Shown in pieces: positions 1 to 8,086 of a DNA stretch of 39,160 nt. Position 1 is the first letter of the stretch. Each line of letters opens with the position of its first letter. Both the position numbers and the translations under genes were made by a program. Where the stretch lies: assembly GCF_900142025.1 (NCBI RefSeq), contig NZ_FQZM01000034.1, positions 1 to 39,160 of the forward strand, in the 5' to 3' direction. A model generated the notes under the pieces. The model was not told the DNA's origin, did no database searches, and saw only the letters and a list, made by a program, of their open reading frames with translations. This DNA comes from Desulfofundulus thermosubterraneus DSM 16057 (lineage in GTDB: Bacteria > Bacillota > Desulfotomaculia > Desulfotomaculales > Desulfovirgulaceae).

Positions 1-215
1 CAAAATCTGCTTTTGCAAGTAAATGGAACGATCTTTTTTTCTTTGCCCCCGCAATCTAAACACCAGTATTCAGCAAACCCGTTTTGGGGGTCCCCACATC
101 CAAGGACCTTAGTGACAGCTTCCTTTTCGCATTCACGGATAGCCGCTGAATACTTCGCTTCAAACTCAGGCCATTTTAACTTCAGTATTTCTTTAATTTT
201 CGACGAGTACCTCAT
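1..215 (-). CDS. IS91-like transposase, N-terminal part (runs off the window)
   Basis: On the minus strand an open frame begins with ATG at 215 and runs through the left edge without a stop (71 codons). It carries two Cys pairs, CG-x-PQNGFAEYW-CLDC, followed by the basic stretch FTCKSRF. This is the layout of the N-terminal zinc-binding domain of IS91-type HUH transposases, where a CxxC ... CKSRFC pattern precedes the catalytic HUH domain. The catalytic part would lie outside the window, so whether the gene is intact cannot be judged. It points away from the neighbouring truncated gene. The identification comes from the Cys pattern only. Confidence 0.7.
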   Translation of the reverse strand, partial: MRYSSKIKEILKLKWPEFEAKYSAAIRECEKEAVTKVLGCGDPQNGFAEYWCLDCGGKEKKIVPFTCKSRF

Positions 216-284
216 GTCTAAATATTACCATAATATGGGCTCATTGGGTACCCCTATAAGAGCCCCCCAAAAAGTATACTTTCC

Positions 285-698
285 TTAACAATAAAAAAGC
301 CCTACCGGGGCAGCTCGCATAGCAGCACAGTTGCCAAAGGAGCCGCCGGGGTAAACGTCTTCGGCTGCCCTGTCCCAGCGGGCCCCGAGTTTTATCCTGC
401 GGAAGACCCTAGGGGGGCCTGGGCCGTAGCCCCGCCACGGTTCCTGCTCAAAATTTCGGACGAAGGTCTCGGCCATGTGCCGGCCGTTAAAGCCGCGGCA
501 GGCGATCAGGGACTCGGCCACGCCGAGGGCCATGTGCGTGTCGTCGGTGTAGCGGAGGATTTTTGTTTTTTCGGCTATAGCGTGAATTTCCGAATGGCTG
601 ACCAATTCCCTACCCTCAAAAGGAGCACCCAGAGCGTCCCCGAGGGCAAGGCCCAGCAGACAACCGCAAAATTTCCTTTGCAAAACTTCCGGGTCCAT
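285..698 (-). pseudogene. ADP-ribosylglycohydrolase family protein, C-terminally truncated
   Basis: 137 residues. The N-terminus has the family signature GCLLGLALGDALGAPFEG (about residues 12-29) and the metal-binding motif YTDDTHMA (about 50-57). Near the end, GGSFGNCAAMRAAPVGLFY matches the second conserved block, with Cys where Gly is usual. Family members run to about 250-350 residues and carry a further Asp-rich metal site. Here the frame stops right after that block, so the fold and metal site are incomplete. These enzymes remove ADP-ribose from proteins or nucleotides; this copy is probably inactive. The ATG at 698 is preferred over an adjacent TTG at 701 because GGGAGAAG lies upstream at normal spacing. 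It follows the metallo-hydrolase fragment by a short gap. Confidence 0.75.
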
Positions 699-714
699 CA
701 AAAAAACTTCTCCC

Positions 715-890
715 TTAAACCTTTACTGCTTCTCCTTTTTCCGGGTAGACCACCCTGCATATTCCCTCGAACCGCCAAAAGAAGCCTGGGTTTTCCGTGT
801 GCACCGGAATCAGGATTTCCGGCCTCACCATCTCCACCATCTCCACCATCTCATCTATCTCCGGTCCGTGGATGTGGCCGCTGGCTTCAG
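715..890 (-). pseudogene. Metallo-beta-lactamase-fold hydrolase (RNase J-like), C-terminal fragment
   Basis: The last ~58 residues of a 162-codon minus-strand frame (715-1203) contain ASGHIHGPEID and RPEILIPVHTENPGFF. These match the C-terminal block of RNase J-like metallo-hydrolases (ASGH ... P-x-x-LIP-x-HTE). The catalytic HxHxDH domain is missing, so this is a gene end, not a gene. A 9-bp unit (ccaccatct) is repeated three times at about 834-864 and gives the odd EMVEMVEMV stretch, a small slippage expansion. The upstream part of the frame comes from a different gene, an IS110 transposase start. Confidence 0.6.
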
Positions 891-980
891 CCGCTGCCAA
901 GTCGGATTCTTTATTGACCACTTTTCTCAATAAGGTCGTCTTGATTTGCTGGACTAGAACACCAATGCAGGATATGGTTT

Positions 981-1122
981 TCTGGAATGGGAACAGCTTG
1001 TGCAGCTCCTCCCTCCGGAAATTGTTCATTTGGGCGTAGTAGGTATGCTTGGCCACGTCTACACCCACAATTAAGGTTTCAGGTGTGATCATGGCAAGCT
1101 TCTGGGAAAGGGGATTGTACAT
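981..1122 (-). pseudogene. IS110-family transposase, N-terminal fragment
   Basis: From ATG 1122 the translation includes ETLIVGVDVAKHTYYAQMNN and a FRREELHKLFPF block. This is the start of IS110-type DEDD transposases (GVDVAKxxHxAxxxN, with the first catalytic Asp). After about 47 residues the similarity ends and the frame continues into unrelated sequence and then a metallo-hydrolase tail. No other IS110 domain (DEDD remainder or transposase_20) follows. It is a remnant, and the fused frame is unlikely to give a working protein. Confidence 0.65.
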
Positions 1123-1226
1123 CGCTGATACCTCCTGGTATTGGTGGTTTTGGGTTTTGGCGTTTACACCATACCAGGATTTTTTCTTTCCCTCAAGCCC
1201 CACTACTCCTGATTCAGGAATGCCAT

Positions 1227-1937
1227 CTAATTATTAAGAAGTGATAAAGCCCAACCTAAATTATCTGTATAAATAAGGTTAGCATTTTCAAATTCTGATT
1301 TTAGTGCTGGGACAAGACCACTTCCAGGCTTGCAATATTCTTTGGTATTAGAACTTACAAATATTCTTACTTTATCAAAGCCACGATTAGTTAATTCAGC
1401 GCAGACTTCCAATACTTCTTCAAAAATAACACAATCCGCAAAAGAATTCTTGGCCTTTTTAGCTGGTGGTTTTGCCTGCAATACCCGTTTTCCAGCTCGA
1501 ATAGTACACTTATTACTTGGGGTTAAATGGTAACATACGTTTAGCAATTTCTGGCTTAGCTTTTTCAACTCCTCAACTATATAATTATGATTATATACCT
1601 TAGGATTTTTACCCTTAACAAGATTCAAACTAAGCAGAGTCTCTTCAATTAATTTATTAATTAAATTAATTTTTTTTATTGCCTTAACTTCTTGGGTATA
1701 TACAAAATCAAGATTTTTGTTCCATTCCTCACTTGTAACTGAAGGAGCTATTAACATACATTCCGGTGGTGATGTAGAGGCAAGTTTAATTAACTCAATG
1801 GCAGCATTAACATTGCTTTTAACTTTTTGAATTGTTATTGGTCTAATTATATCAAGAAATATACATGTATCTAAAAATAATACTGGGCAGTTAAAAGATT
1901 TAGCAAGTTCGGCAACTTCTGAAGATTTTTTGTTCAT
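1227..1937 (-). CDS. PIN-domain protein (DUF4935-like)
   Basis: 236 residues. Near the N-terminus LFLDTCIFLDIIRP (about 20-33) has the first PIN acidic residue. Further on are a Glu in SVTSEEWNKN (about 66-75) and C-terminal FADCVIFEEV and IFVSSNTKEY, which supply the later acidic/Asn positions. This is the pattern of PIN-like RNases of the DUF4935 group. Such domains cut RNA and often act as toxins or defence effectors. The ATG overlaps the upstream stop by 4 bp, so translation is coupled to the upstream gene. The region is visibly AT-rich compared with the rest of the window, which suggests acquisition. An antitoxin role for the partner is plausible but is inference. Confidence 0.7.
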   Translation of the reverse strand: MNKKSSEVAELAKSFNCPVLFLDTCIFLDIIRPITIQKVKSNVNAAIELIKLASTSPPECMLIAPSVTSEEWNKNLDFVYTQEVKAIKKINLINKLIEETLLSLNLVKGKNPKVYNHNYIVEELKKLSQKLLNVCYHLTPSNKCTIRAGKRVLQAKPPAKKAKNSFADCVIFEEVLEVCAELTNRGFDKVRIFVSSNTKEYCKPGSGLVPALKSEFENANLIYTDNLGWALSLLNN

Positions 1938-2596
1938 TGTTTTCTACCTGCTTTATCGTAGTACTCTAACAGAGTTCGACCATATTCATATTCAATGGCT
2001 AATTCATGAGCCATTTCATCAGCCCAACCCTCTACTTCTGTCAGCCATCTAATTAACATGTCTGTTGATAAAGATGAATCATTGATGTGAGCTGAAATGA
2101 TGAAATCGAACCAACGTTTTTTGTCTAAAGGATGCGAGGAACCTGTACTTTTATTAGCAGCCCTCGAAAATAACCTAAGTTTACTAACGGTTTTTTCATC
2201 TGTAATATCCTCTAAAGTAATAACTCCAGGAGTTATATTAAAGCGTAACCTGTGTTTATCTACTAGTGAACTTATATATCTATTAAAAAATTCATCTAAA
2301 ATGGCGTTATATTCATCCATAGAAAGTTCGTTTTTTGAAGTGGGGACTATATTGGTAACAGACAGAACACCCGTCTCATTTTCCATAAGCCAGATTTGGC
2401 CTCCAGGATGTTCTGATGTATCTGGGGCAGATATACAAAAAACATTTCCTACATCTCCTAATACGTCTTTTCTAAATTTATTCTCGGCAATAGTATCCCT
2501 TGACCATCCATTGTCGAGTAGACTTGTAACTTCACTCATCAGTGCTTCCAGATTTGAAGTTTTTCCGATAAGGGAGAGTTCTTTAAAAACTTTCAT
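1934..2596 (-). CDS. Unknown protein, partner of the PIN-domain gene
   Basis: 220 residues, family not recognised. No signal peptide, membrane span or familiar motif is visible. It is mildly acidic with mixed helix/strand character, and the C-terminus is rich in Glu and aromatic residues (ADEMAHELAIEYEYGR). The ATG at 2596 is chosen because AAGGAG lies about 10 bp upstream; the longer GTG start at 2608 would overlap that ribosome site. The gene ends in a 4-bp overlap with the PIN gene, so the two form a translationally coupled pair. It may be the antitoxin, sensor or adaptor of a two-gene module. Confidence 0.75.
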   Translation of the reverse strand: MKVFKELSLIGKTSNLEALMSEVTSLLDNGWSRDTIAENKFRKDVLGDVGNVFCISAPDTSEHPGGQIWLMENETGVLSVTNIVPTSKNELSMDEYNAILDEFFNRYISSLVDKHRLRFNITPGVITLEDITDEKTVSKLRLFSRAANKSTGSSHPLDKKRWFDFIISAHINDSSLSTDMLIRWLTEVEGWADEMAHELAIEYEYGRTLLEYYDKAGRKQ

Positions 2597-2632
2597 ATGG
2601 TTAAACACTCCTTTTTAAAATGACTATATTTT

Positions 2633-2800
2633 CATTCGTATGTATTAGCCATTGCAGCTATCTTTGCAGTGATCTTAGAGTTCAAATCACCGATATAGTC
2701 GACCCGCTCATTTTCCTGTATATTCCTGGTCACAGAATTCTTTGATCTTTTCCAAGGTCATTTTCTCTATAGGAAGAGAGAAGAGCGATTTTTCCAAAGC
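2633..2800 (-). pseudogene. AlbA_2-type putative DNA-binding domain remnant, frameshifted
   Basis: Reading leftwards from about 2800, one frame gives PIEKMTLEKIKEFCDQ. After a one-base shift near 2716 the next frame gives QENERVDYIGDL, then NSKITAKIAAMANTY before a TGA at 2633. Joined, these match the start of the AlbA_2 (Schlafen-like) domain found in many ATP-binding or HTH regulators: ...E-x-E-x-x-D/E-x-K/G-x-DL-N-x-K-I-x-x-x-I-A-A-M-A-N-T. The rest of that domain, which begins GG-x-x-x-x-GV, is missing. The upstream side merges with the end of the ISL3 transposase. It is a broken piece with no expected product. Confidence 0.5.
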
Positions 2801-2910
2801 AGTTTGCCCCGCTTTACCAGCCCCCATCCATCTCCTCCCCTGACATCTGATACGTAAGCGTTGGCACCGTGCACCAGCACCTGACCAAATTTTTATGGCT
2901 TCTCGCTTTT

Positions 2911-4166
2911 TATGAGTGGATATAGAATTAGGCACTAACAGAGACAATAAATATTTAGGTAAACCATATTCAAGCCGACTTCCAATGATATAAGCCATTG
3001 TGATCAAGGTCTTGACGTTGCGGTAACTTCTCGCCCTGGCCTTGGCCGCCTGAATGAGGCTGTTGATGCCCTTCAGGATGCCGTTGCTCACACGGGACTC
3101 GAACCAGTTAAGGATACCCTCCCAGTGGTCTTTGATGGTGTAGGCAGCCTGGATCAGGGGCACCAGCTTGGAGTGCGTGGCCCAGTAGTACCAGCGCTTC
3201 AGGAATTCCTCGTCGGTGACCCGGTCCGGTTGAGTGAAAAAGTCCTGGAAGGACAGTATCAAGTTGTAGGCGCTCACCGTGTCCAGGTGCTGGCTTGAGG
3301 CTTTCGAGCTTCCTACGCTGCTTGGCCGTAAGATTGCAGGGGTTTTTCAGCCACAGGTAGCGCGTCTTTTTCAGCAGCCGGTTCTCTATGCTCTCGTCCC
3401 GGCGCACCTCGTCCACGGCGGTGTTGATGATCTTCATGACGTGGAACCGGTCAAACACCAATCTGGCTCTGGAAAAGAAGGCCTTCAAGCCCGCAGTAAA
3501 CGCCGGCGACAGGTCGTAGCACATCGTCTCACCGTTCTCCGGCCGGCCCCGGTGGGCCTGCAGGTCCTCCCTGAAGGCCGTGAGGGTGTCACTACCCTTG
3601 CCCGGGGTGGCGAAGAGCAGCCGAGGCGCATCCAGGTCCACAAAAAGGGTGATATAGTCATGGCGCCTTTTGGCAGCCGCATCAATCACACACACGCGCC
3701 GAACCCTGGAGTAATCCTGCTTGGCGCGAGCCTCTTCCACGTAGTGGTGGAGTATACGCCATATCCTGGTGTCATGCTCTCCGACCAGTTCGGCAATAGC
3801 CTTCACCGGCATGTCCTGGACCAGCGGCATGATCAGACCCTCGAAGTACAGGGTAAACTCACTCCTTGGTCTTGCCCAGGGCACCCGTACCTGTCTTACT
3901 CCGCAGCGACCAGGGCACTCCACCCAGGGCACGCGCGCGTGAAGGTAAGTGCGGTACTGGAAGAAATTCAGGTGCCGCCAGGTCTTCTCCTCGCTGTCGT
4001 AAACCTTGGCACCGGCACGGCCGCATCGGACACGCAAAGGTGCTTCCTGCGAAAAGTCCACCCAGATATTCAGCTGAGGCTGTTCCAGCGAGAACCTAAC
4101 ATCAACGACCTTCCATGGTGGCGTCAAGCCCGGGGCCAAGGCAAACAGGGTGCGCTAATTGGCCAT
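2911..4166 (-). pseudogene. ISL3-family transposase, inactivated
   Basis: Two minus-strand frames together make an ISL3 transposase. The first part carries a Cys-containing N-terminal zinc finger (WVECPGRCGV) and DDE-region motifs such as VCVIDAAAKRRHDYITLFVD and YDLSPAFTAGLKAFFSRARL with FDRFHVMKIIN. The second frame has FKRWYYWATHS-type and NGILKGINSLIQ motifs from the C-terminal half. They join only if one base is added near 3290-3305, where KASSQHLDTVSAYN would follow LES. The likely start ATG at 4166 is followed by an in-frame TAG at codon 4 (MAN-stop-RTLF). Two independent lesions mean no active transposase. The 3' end runs on past the usual C-terminus without a stop, so that boundary is approximate. 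Confidence 0.8.
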
Positions 4167-4311
4167 GTAGAGGACCTACCTTTCTGGGAAATGGTACGTG
4201 TTCCGCTATTTCTCTTCTAAGAAGGGGTTCGTCCTTCCAATATTCACAACACATATAAAGGCAGGCGCATCAGCAGCGCACGACTGTTTGCACGTCGGCT
4301 ACACGCGCTCG

Positions 4312-5055
4312 TTAGCTGCTGGAAGGCCGTTGTTTCATTAGCGCCCCTTTGGACGCAGGGATAAGAACTTCCTTGCCAGTTCCAATGATAGGCAAGTACA
4401 TATCCTGTGCGTTTCGAATTACATGATCGCCAAGTCTGTAGCCTCGACCCTCCCAAGGAGCATCCTCGGGTTCTCCTACGACAACAATCGTTTGGCATCC
4501 ATGCATACACGTATAGACTGTGTTCTTCCCGTCCCGCGATATCTTGGCTTGGGCTAACGTCTGCCTTATACCGCAAGTAGGACAAGTCGTATAGACCTCC
4601 TTGTCAGTTGGTAGGCGAGTGCCAGCCGGAGCGGTGAGCTGGCCCACGAGAACATCCTCAACGCGAACCAGTTCAGGAATTAAGGCTAGTCCGATATAAG
4701 CTATGCCGATTCCTGCCAGAAACCTCCCAAGGGATTCGTCAGCGTTCGACACGCCAGCGTGTGAACCGGACCCACCTGCGACAGCGATAAACTCCTGAAC
4801 CAACTTCGCCTCCCTGGTTCGAAGTAGTCCCGCGTCTTGAAGTTCTTGGCGGGCCGCACCGCCGGTTTTGTTGCTATTCAGGCGAAGTTTGGCTACGGCG
4901 TTAAATAGAGACTCCAATGCTGAACGAACCTGCGAGTTTGCGGACTCCCATTCGGAACGATCAAAGGCGGACTTTGCCCGCGAGAAATGTCTCGCAGCTT
5001 CATTCAACCCTTGTCGCGTCAAGCGTTCAAGCAACTCCTGGAAGATATGCTCCAT
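4312..5055 (-). CDS. Unknown protein with HEPN/Abi-C-like helical region and C-terminal zinc ribbon
   Basis: 247 residues. The N-terminal ~140 residues are helical, with a pattern seen in HEPN/Abi_C-type domains: a helix with ESANSQVRSALESLFNAV (about 36-53) and later GSGSHAGVSNADESLGRFLA, close to the common SGSHxGxSxxEE motif. The C-terminal part has CPTCG and, ~25 residues on, CMHGC, a likely zinc ribbon. HEPN-like proteins are often RNases or nucleotidyl-transfer partners in defence, but the catalytic R-x4-6-H is not clearly seen. ATG 5055 is preferred over 5082 because AAGGTGAT lies upstream. It sits alone between the ISL3 remnant and the restriction operon. Confidence 0.65.
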   Translation of the reverse strand: MEHIFQELLERLTRQGLNEAARHFSRAKSAFDRSEWESANSQVRSALESLFNAVAKLRLNSNKTGGAARQELQDAGLLRTREAKLVQEFIAVAGGSGSHAGVSNADESLGRFLAGIGIAYIGLALIPELVRVEDVLVGQLTAPAGTRLPTDKEVYTTCPTCGIRQTLAQAKISRDGKNTVYTCMHGCQTIVVVGEPEDAPWEGRGYRLGDHVIRNAQDMYLPIIGTGKEVLIPASKGALMKQRPSSS

Positions 5056-5483
5056 TAGCCGATCACCTTTGGCAGCTAACATTCACTTTTAACAGTCTTG
5101 AGTAATTTTTCGTGCCGGTTACACTGATGGCCTCCCGGCCCTTCACCGGCAGACAGGTCTCGTTCCCTGATCTCCATATTTCAACGGGTACCGGGTAAGC
5201 TCATACAGGATGCTGGTACCGATGAATCCCCCTTTTCAGCCAGGCCAGGGGTACCTGGTCCCCGGGTTGTCCGGTGTTCTGTATGCGAAGACACCTGACG
5301 TATTGACAAAGTTTGCACCATCCCAGGGGAACCAGTTCCTCCGGTCTGGCCAACGAAAGAGTCGAATTAATTTACGAATACAGGGACTATGACAAACCAT
5401 GGTTTTGGCATACCGGCCCATGTCAATCTCCCTGCCCGGTCGGCCATACAATCTGGAATATTTAATATTTATTTACCTGGCAT
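5056..5483. other. Gene-poor stretch of about 430 bp
   Basis: No frame here has a recognisable family, a good ribosome site or a length above about 70 codons. The two short ORFs on opposite strands (5210-5392 plus, 5236-5451 minus) are Pro/Arg-rich translations of the same GC-rich DNA and look like chance frames. The left end holds the upstream region of the HEPN-like gene. The right end abuts an IstB-like transposon remnant, so part of this stretch may be old IS end sequence. Confidence 0.5.
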
Positions 5484-5558
5484 TTACCTTCCCCGTTGTT
5501 TTAAGCGGTAAGATTCGGCGATCATGTTCAGGATGTAGGACTTAAAGGTGATCCTATG
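5484..5558 (-). pseudogene. IS21-type IstB C-terminal remnant (tentative)
   Basis: A 24-codon tail, HR-x6-YILNMIAESYRLKQRGR followed by TAA, is read in a frame different from the restriction gene that overlaps it. The ending resembles the C-terminus of IstB helper ATPases, which typically finish in a ...HRS-x-I-L/I-x-x-x-GESYRLK-type segment. An in-frame TAG precedes it, and no AAA+ motif is left. If correct, an IS21 element once sat at the 3' end of res, and the last residues of Res may be altered by the junction. The short length keeps confidence low. Confidence 0.35.
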
Positions 5559-8086
5559 CTACTGGCCGCAGTAATAATGTCTTGGAATATACCCCGGCTT
5601 ATCTCATCATCTCTTTTGATAATATAGTGAATGGAATTCAGTTTTTCAAAAAGTTCGCGGGCGGCTTTCTCTTTGGCTATAACATTGGGATGTACTGTTT
5701 GCTCTGCCTGTTTTACCTCAACCACTGCCCACCCATTATGCTTAAGTTTAAGTATAAAGTCTGGGTAATAGTGTCTCCAACGTTTTTCCAGCTCATCGTA
5801 ATACTCTACGTAAAACTCATTATGTCCGGCGTCAGTAATGCCGCCGGTATAGTAGATTTCCTCTATGTCCCTATGCTCCACGAAATATTCAAAAAGTCGC
5901 TTCTCTGATTCGTTATCGAATATGTAGGGCTCAATATGGAAACTATTTGGGTACCTTCCGTCGTACATTTCCAAAGTCTTCTTATCTTCTTCTACTACCC
6001 AATCCATGGGGAAATTTTTGGCAAGCTCAACCTCTTCCCATTCCACCTCATCAACTAGCTCATACCGGAAAACTGCATCTAAAATACGGCGGACGATAAC
6101 CTCTATGAGGCGGTTTTCGCAGTTTACCCAAGCAAGACAACCCTCAATACCCATATCACTGTTCCGTAAAATTTTCTCCACCTTGAGGCAGGGTAAATGA
6201 GTGTATCGGCTTATCTCTTCCACCAAGGTGTAGAGGGTATATCTCTTTTGGCGGCGTTGTAGAGTTTGGCTGTCTTTGACGGCGAGTTTCATCTTCTTAC
6301 CATTGGTTGTCATCTCTCGTTCCGTTACGAGAGCCACGAATTCGTTCTTATGATTGGTGTAATATTCATCCAGGGCTAGTTTAATTTGGCCGGTCTGCTC
6401 CTGATACTGGCGCAGAACTTTTATACGCTGCTTAGCCAGTTTTATCTTGACGTCTTTACGCTTTTGAATGGTAACCATGCGCTTGTTCTTGCGCCCTTCA
6501 AGTTCGGATATGGTGGTGCCCAGGTTTTTCTGAATTTCATTCTCCAGTATGGTCCGATTCTCAGTGGAGAGGAAAATGGTTGCCGTCTGGGGCATATTTC
6601 CAATAGCCCGGAGACAGCGTAAGGAAGACTGAAGAAGGAATACCTTGCTGCGAGGCCTGCGGTACATAGCCGTGGCGAACAGGCTGCGGCAGTTCCATCC
6701 CTCCGTACCCTTTCCAACAAGGAGAATAAACTGGTCTTCGGATTCTGGGGTATCCAGGAGCCGGAAACGGCGGATATTCTCGTTCTCAACGTCGCTGTGG
6801 TTGACCAGAATTTTAGTCAGGGGAATACTTTTTTCTGCCAGGACTTTTTCTAACAGGGGTCTGAACTCGTCTTCCAGTTCGGAAATAGTAGTGCAGTAGA
6901 AAGCGATTTTAGGCAGCAACCCTTCACGCCGCTCTTCTCCGTATTGACGCCAGAACCGGTCTACCACGTCCCTGATAAACTCTTCCGTCTTGGTATTGGC
7001 GTAGTCAATGAATCTGACCTGCTTCAAGTGCCCGTCATCAATCGCCTGTTTGACGGAATAAAAGAACACCACTTCAGGGAGCATCTTACCATCCACATAG
7101 GGGGTACCGGTGAGATTGATACACCCAGCCAGAGGAGACTTGCGGTCAAGCCGGTTGATTGTCTCCCGCACACGCTTCAGGTCGTTGGTAATTGATGTCC
7201 CGAAAGCATGGTGGGCCTCATCTACAAATACAGCCAGGTTATCCAGTTGCTCCAGCTTCCGCAGGCGGTCGTTAACTTTCCATTCACCCTCCATATCTTT
7301 AACCACCGGGAAGAGGGTCTGTTGTCCGTTGCTGTTGTTTCCCTGCTTCTTGAGGATAATCTTTTGCACGTTCGAGACAATAATGTTGTAGGCCGAATCG
7401 GGCAATACGGAAAGCTCGGCCTGGACATCGGAAAGGTAATGAAACTTTAGATTGCTGGACAGAAAAAGAGCGTATTCCTGCGGAATTACCTTGGAGTAGT
7501 CAAAATCCTGGATTTCCCGTAGAGAATCAATGATAGTGGTGTCAGGGGCAAAGACCAGGGCATTCTTGGCGAAGCGCCCGTCCTCCGGATAATGTTCGGC
7601 CAGGATAAAATCATAAAAAATCATGGTTGCCATGAGGATGGTTTTGCCTGTTCCCATACCCAGGGCAAAGAGCCAGTTGGGGTAGGCAAGCCCCTGCAGT
7701 TCGCTATCCAGGGCCTCCAGGAGGGCTTTCTTTTGTTTGATTTCTTCCAGTTGCTCCGCTGTTAAAGACAAGACATCCATTGGCGTGCCTTCCGGAAATA
7801 AAAGCCGCCGGTAAAGTTCTTTGATGGTAGGGTTACCTTGGATTTCTTTAAGGTACACGTAAAGCTCAAAAGCGTCCACCTGCGGTGGGCGCAAAAAGCC
7901 AACCTCCCGGATGTGGCGCAAAATGTTTTGGGTCTCGGGGAATACCTTTTTAAAAAAGTCACCCTCGTAAAATCGCTCGTTCTCTTCCTGCCGCAAGCGT
8001 TTCCCAACAAATTCAGCACTGGAGTAGCCCCGGCACTGCTCAAAAGTCTGCCATAGTTTGTCTAGAAAAGAAATTGTGCTCATCAT
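5528..8086 (-). CDS. res: Type III restriction enzyme, Res subunit
   Basis: 852 residues: a superfamily 2 helicase/translocase with a C-terminal nuclease. Seen in order are Walker A ALGMGTGKTILM (about 141-152), motif II FVDEAHHAFG (about 287-296), motif III NLTGTPY (about 324-330), motif V GTEGWN (about 460-465), motif VI QSSLRCLR (about 486-493), and a PD-(D/E)xK-type site YYPDFIL...AVVEVKQ (about 773-793). In type III systems Res works with a Mod dimer and cuts after ATP-driven communication between two inversely oriented sites. It overlaps the upstream nuclease-EVE gene by 4 bp. The last ~10 residues look arbitrary and overlap an IS-like remnant, so the extreme C-terminus may not be native; all key motifs are present. 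Confidence 0.9.
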   Translation of the reverse strand: MMSTISFLDKLWQTFEQCRGYSSAEFVGKRLRQEENERFYEGDFFKKVFPETQNILRHIREVGFLRPPQVDAFELYVYLKEIQGNPTIKELYRRLLFPEGTPMDVLSLTAEQLEEIKQKKALLEALDSELQGLAYPNWLFALGMGTGKTILMATMIFYDFILAEHYPEDGRFAKNALVFAPDTTIIDSLREIQDFDYSKVIPQEYALFLSSNLKFHYLSDVQAELSVLPDSAYNIIVSNVQKIILKKQGNNSNGQQTLFPVVKDMEGEWKVNDRLRKLEQLDNLAVFVDEAHHAFGTSITNDLKRVRETINRLDRKSPLAGCINLTGTPYVDGKMLPEVVFFYSVKQAIDDGHLKQVRFIDYANTKTEEFIRDVVDRFWRQYGEERREGLLPKIAFYCTTISELEDEFRPLLEKVLAEKSIPLTKILVNHSDVENENIRRFRLLDTPESEDQFILLVGKGTEGWNCRSLFATAMYRRPRSKVFLLQSSLRCLRAIGNMPQTATIFLSTENRTILENEIQKNLGTTISELEGRKNKRMVTIQKRKDVKIKLAKQRIKVLRQYQEQTGQIKLALDEYYTNHKNEFVALVTEREMTTNGKKMKLAVKDSQTLQRRQKRYTLYTLVEEISRYTHLPCLKVEKILRNSDMGIEGCLAWVNCENRLIEVIVRRILDAVFRYELVDEVEWEEVELAKNFPMDWVVEEDKKTLEMYDGRYPNSFHIEPYIFDNESEKRLFEYFVEHRDIEEIYYTGGITDAGHNEFYVEYYDELEKRWRHYYPDFILKLKHNGWAVVEVKQAEQTVHPNVIAKEKAARELFEKLNSIHYIIKRDDEISRGIFQDIITAASSIGSPLSPTS

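Noticed and set aside
4244-4585. 113-codon minus-strand ORF
   Set aside because: Shadow of the HEPN-like gene in another frame; low complexity and no motif.
5210-5451. Two opposite ORFs of 60-71 codons in the gap before res
   Set aside because: Pro/Arg-rich translations with no recognisable family and no ribosome site.
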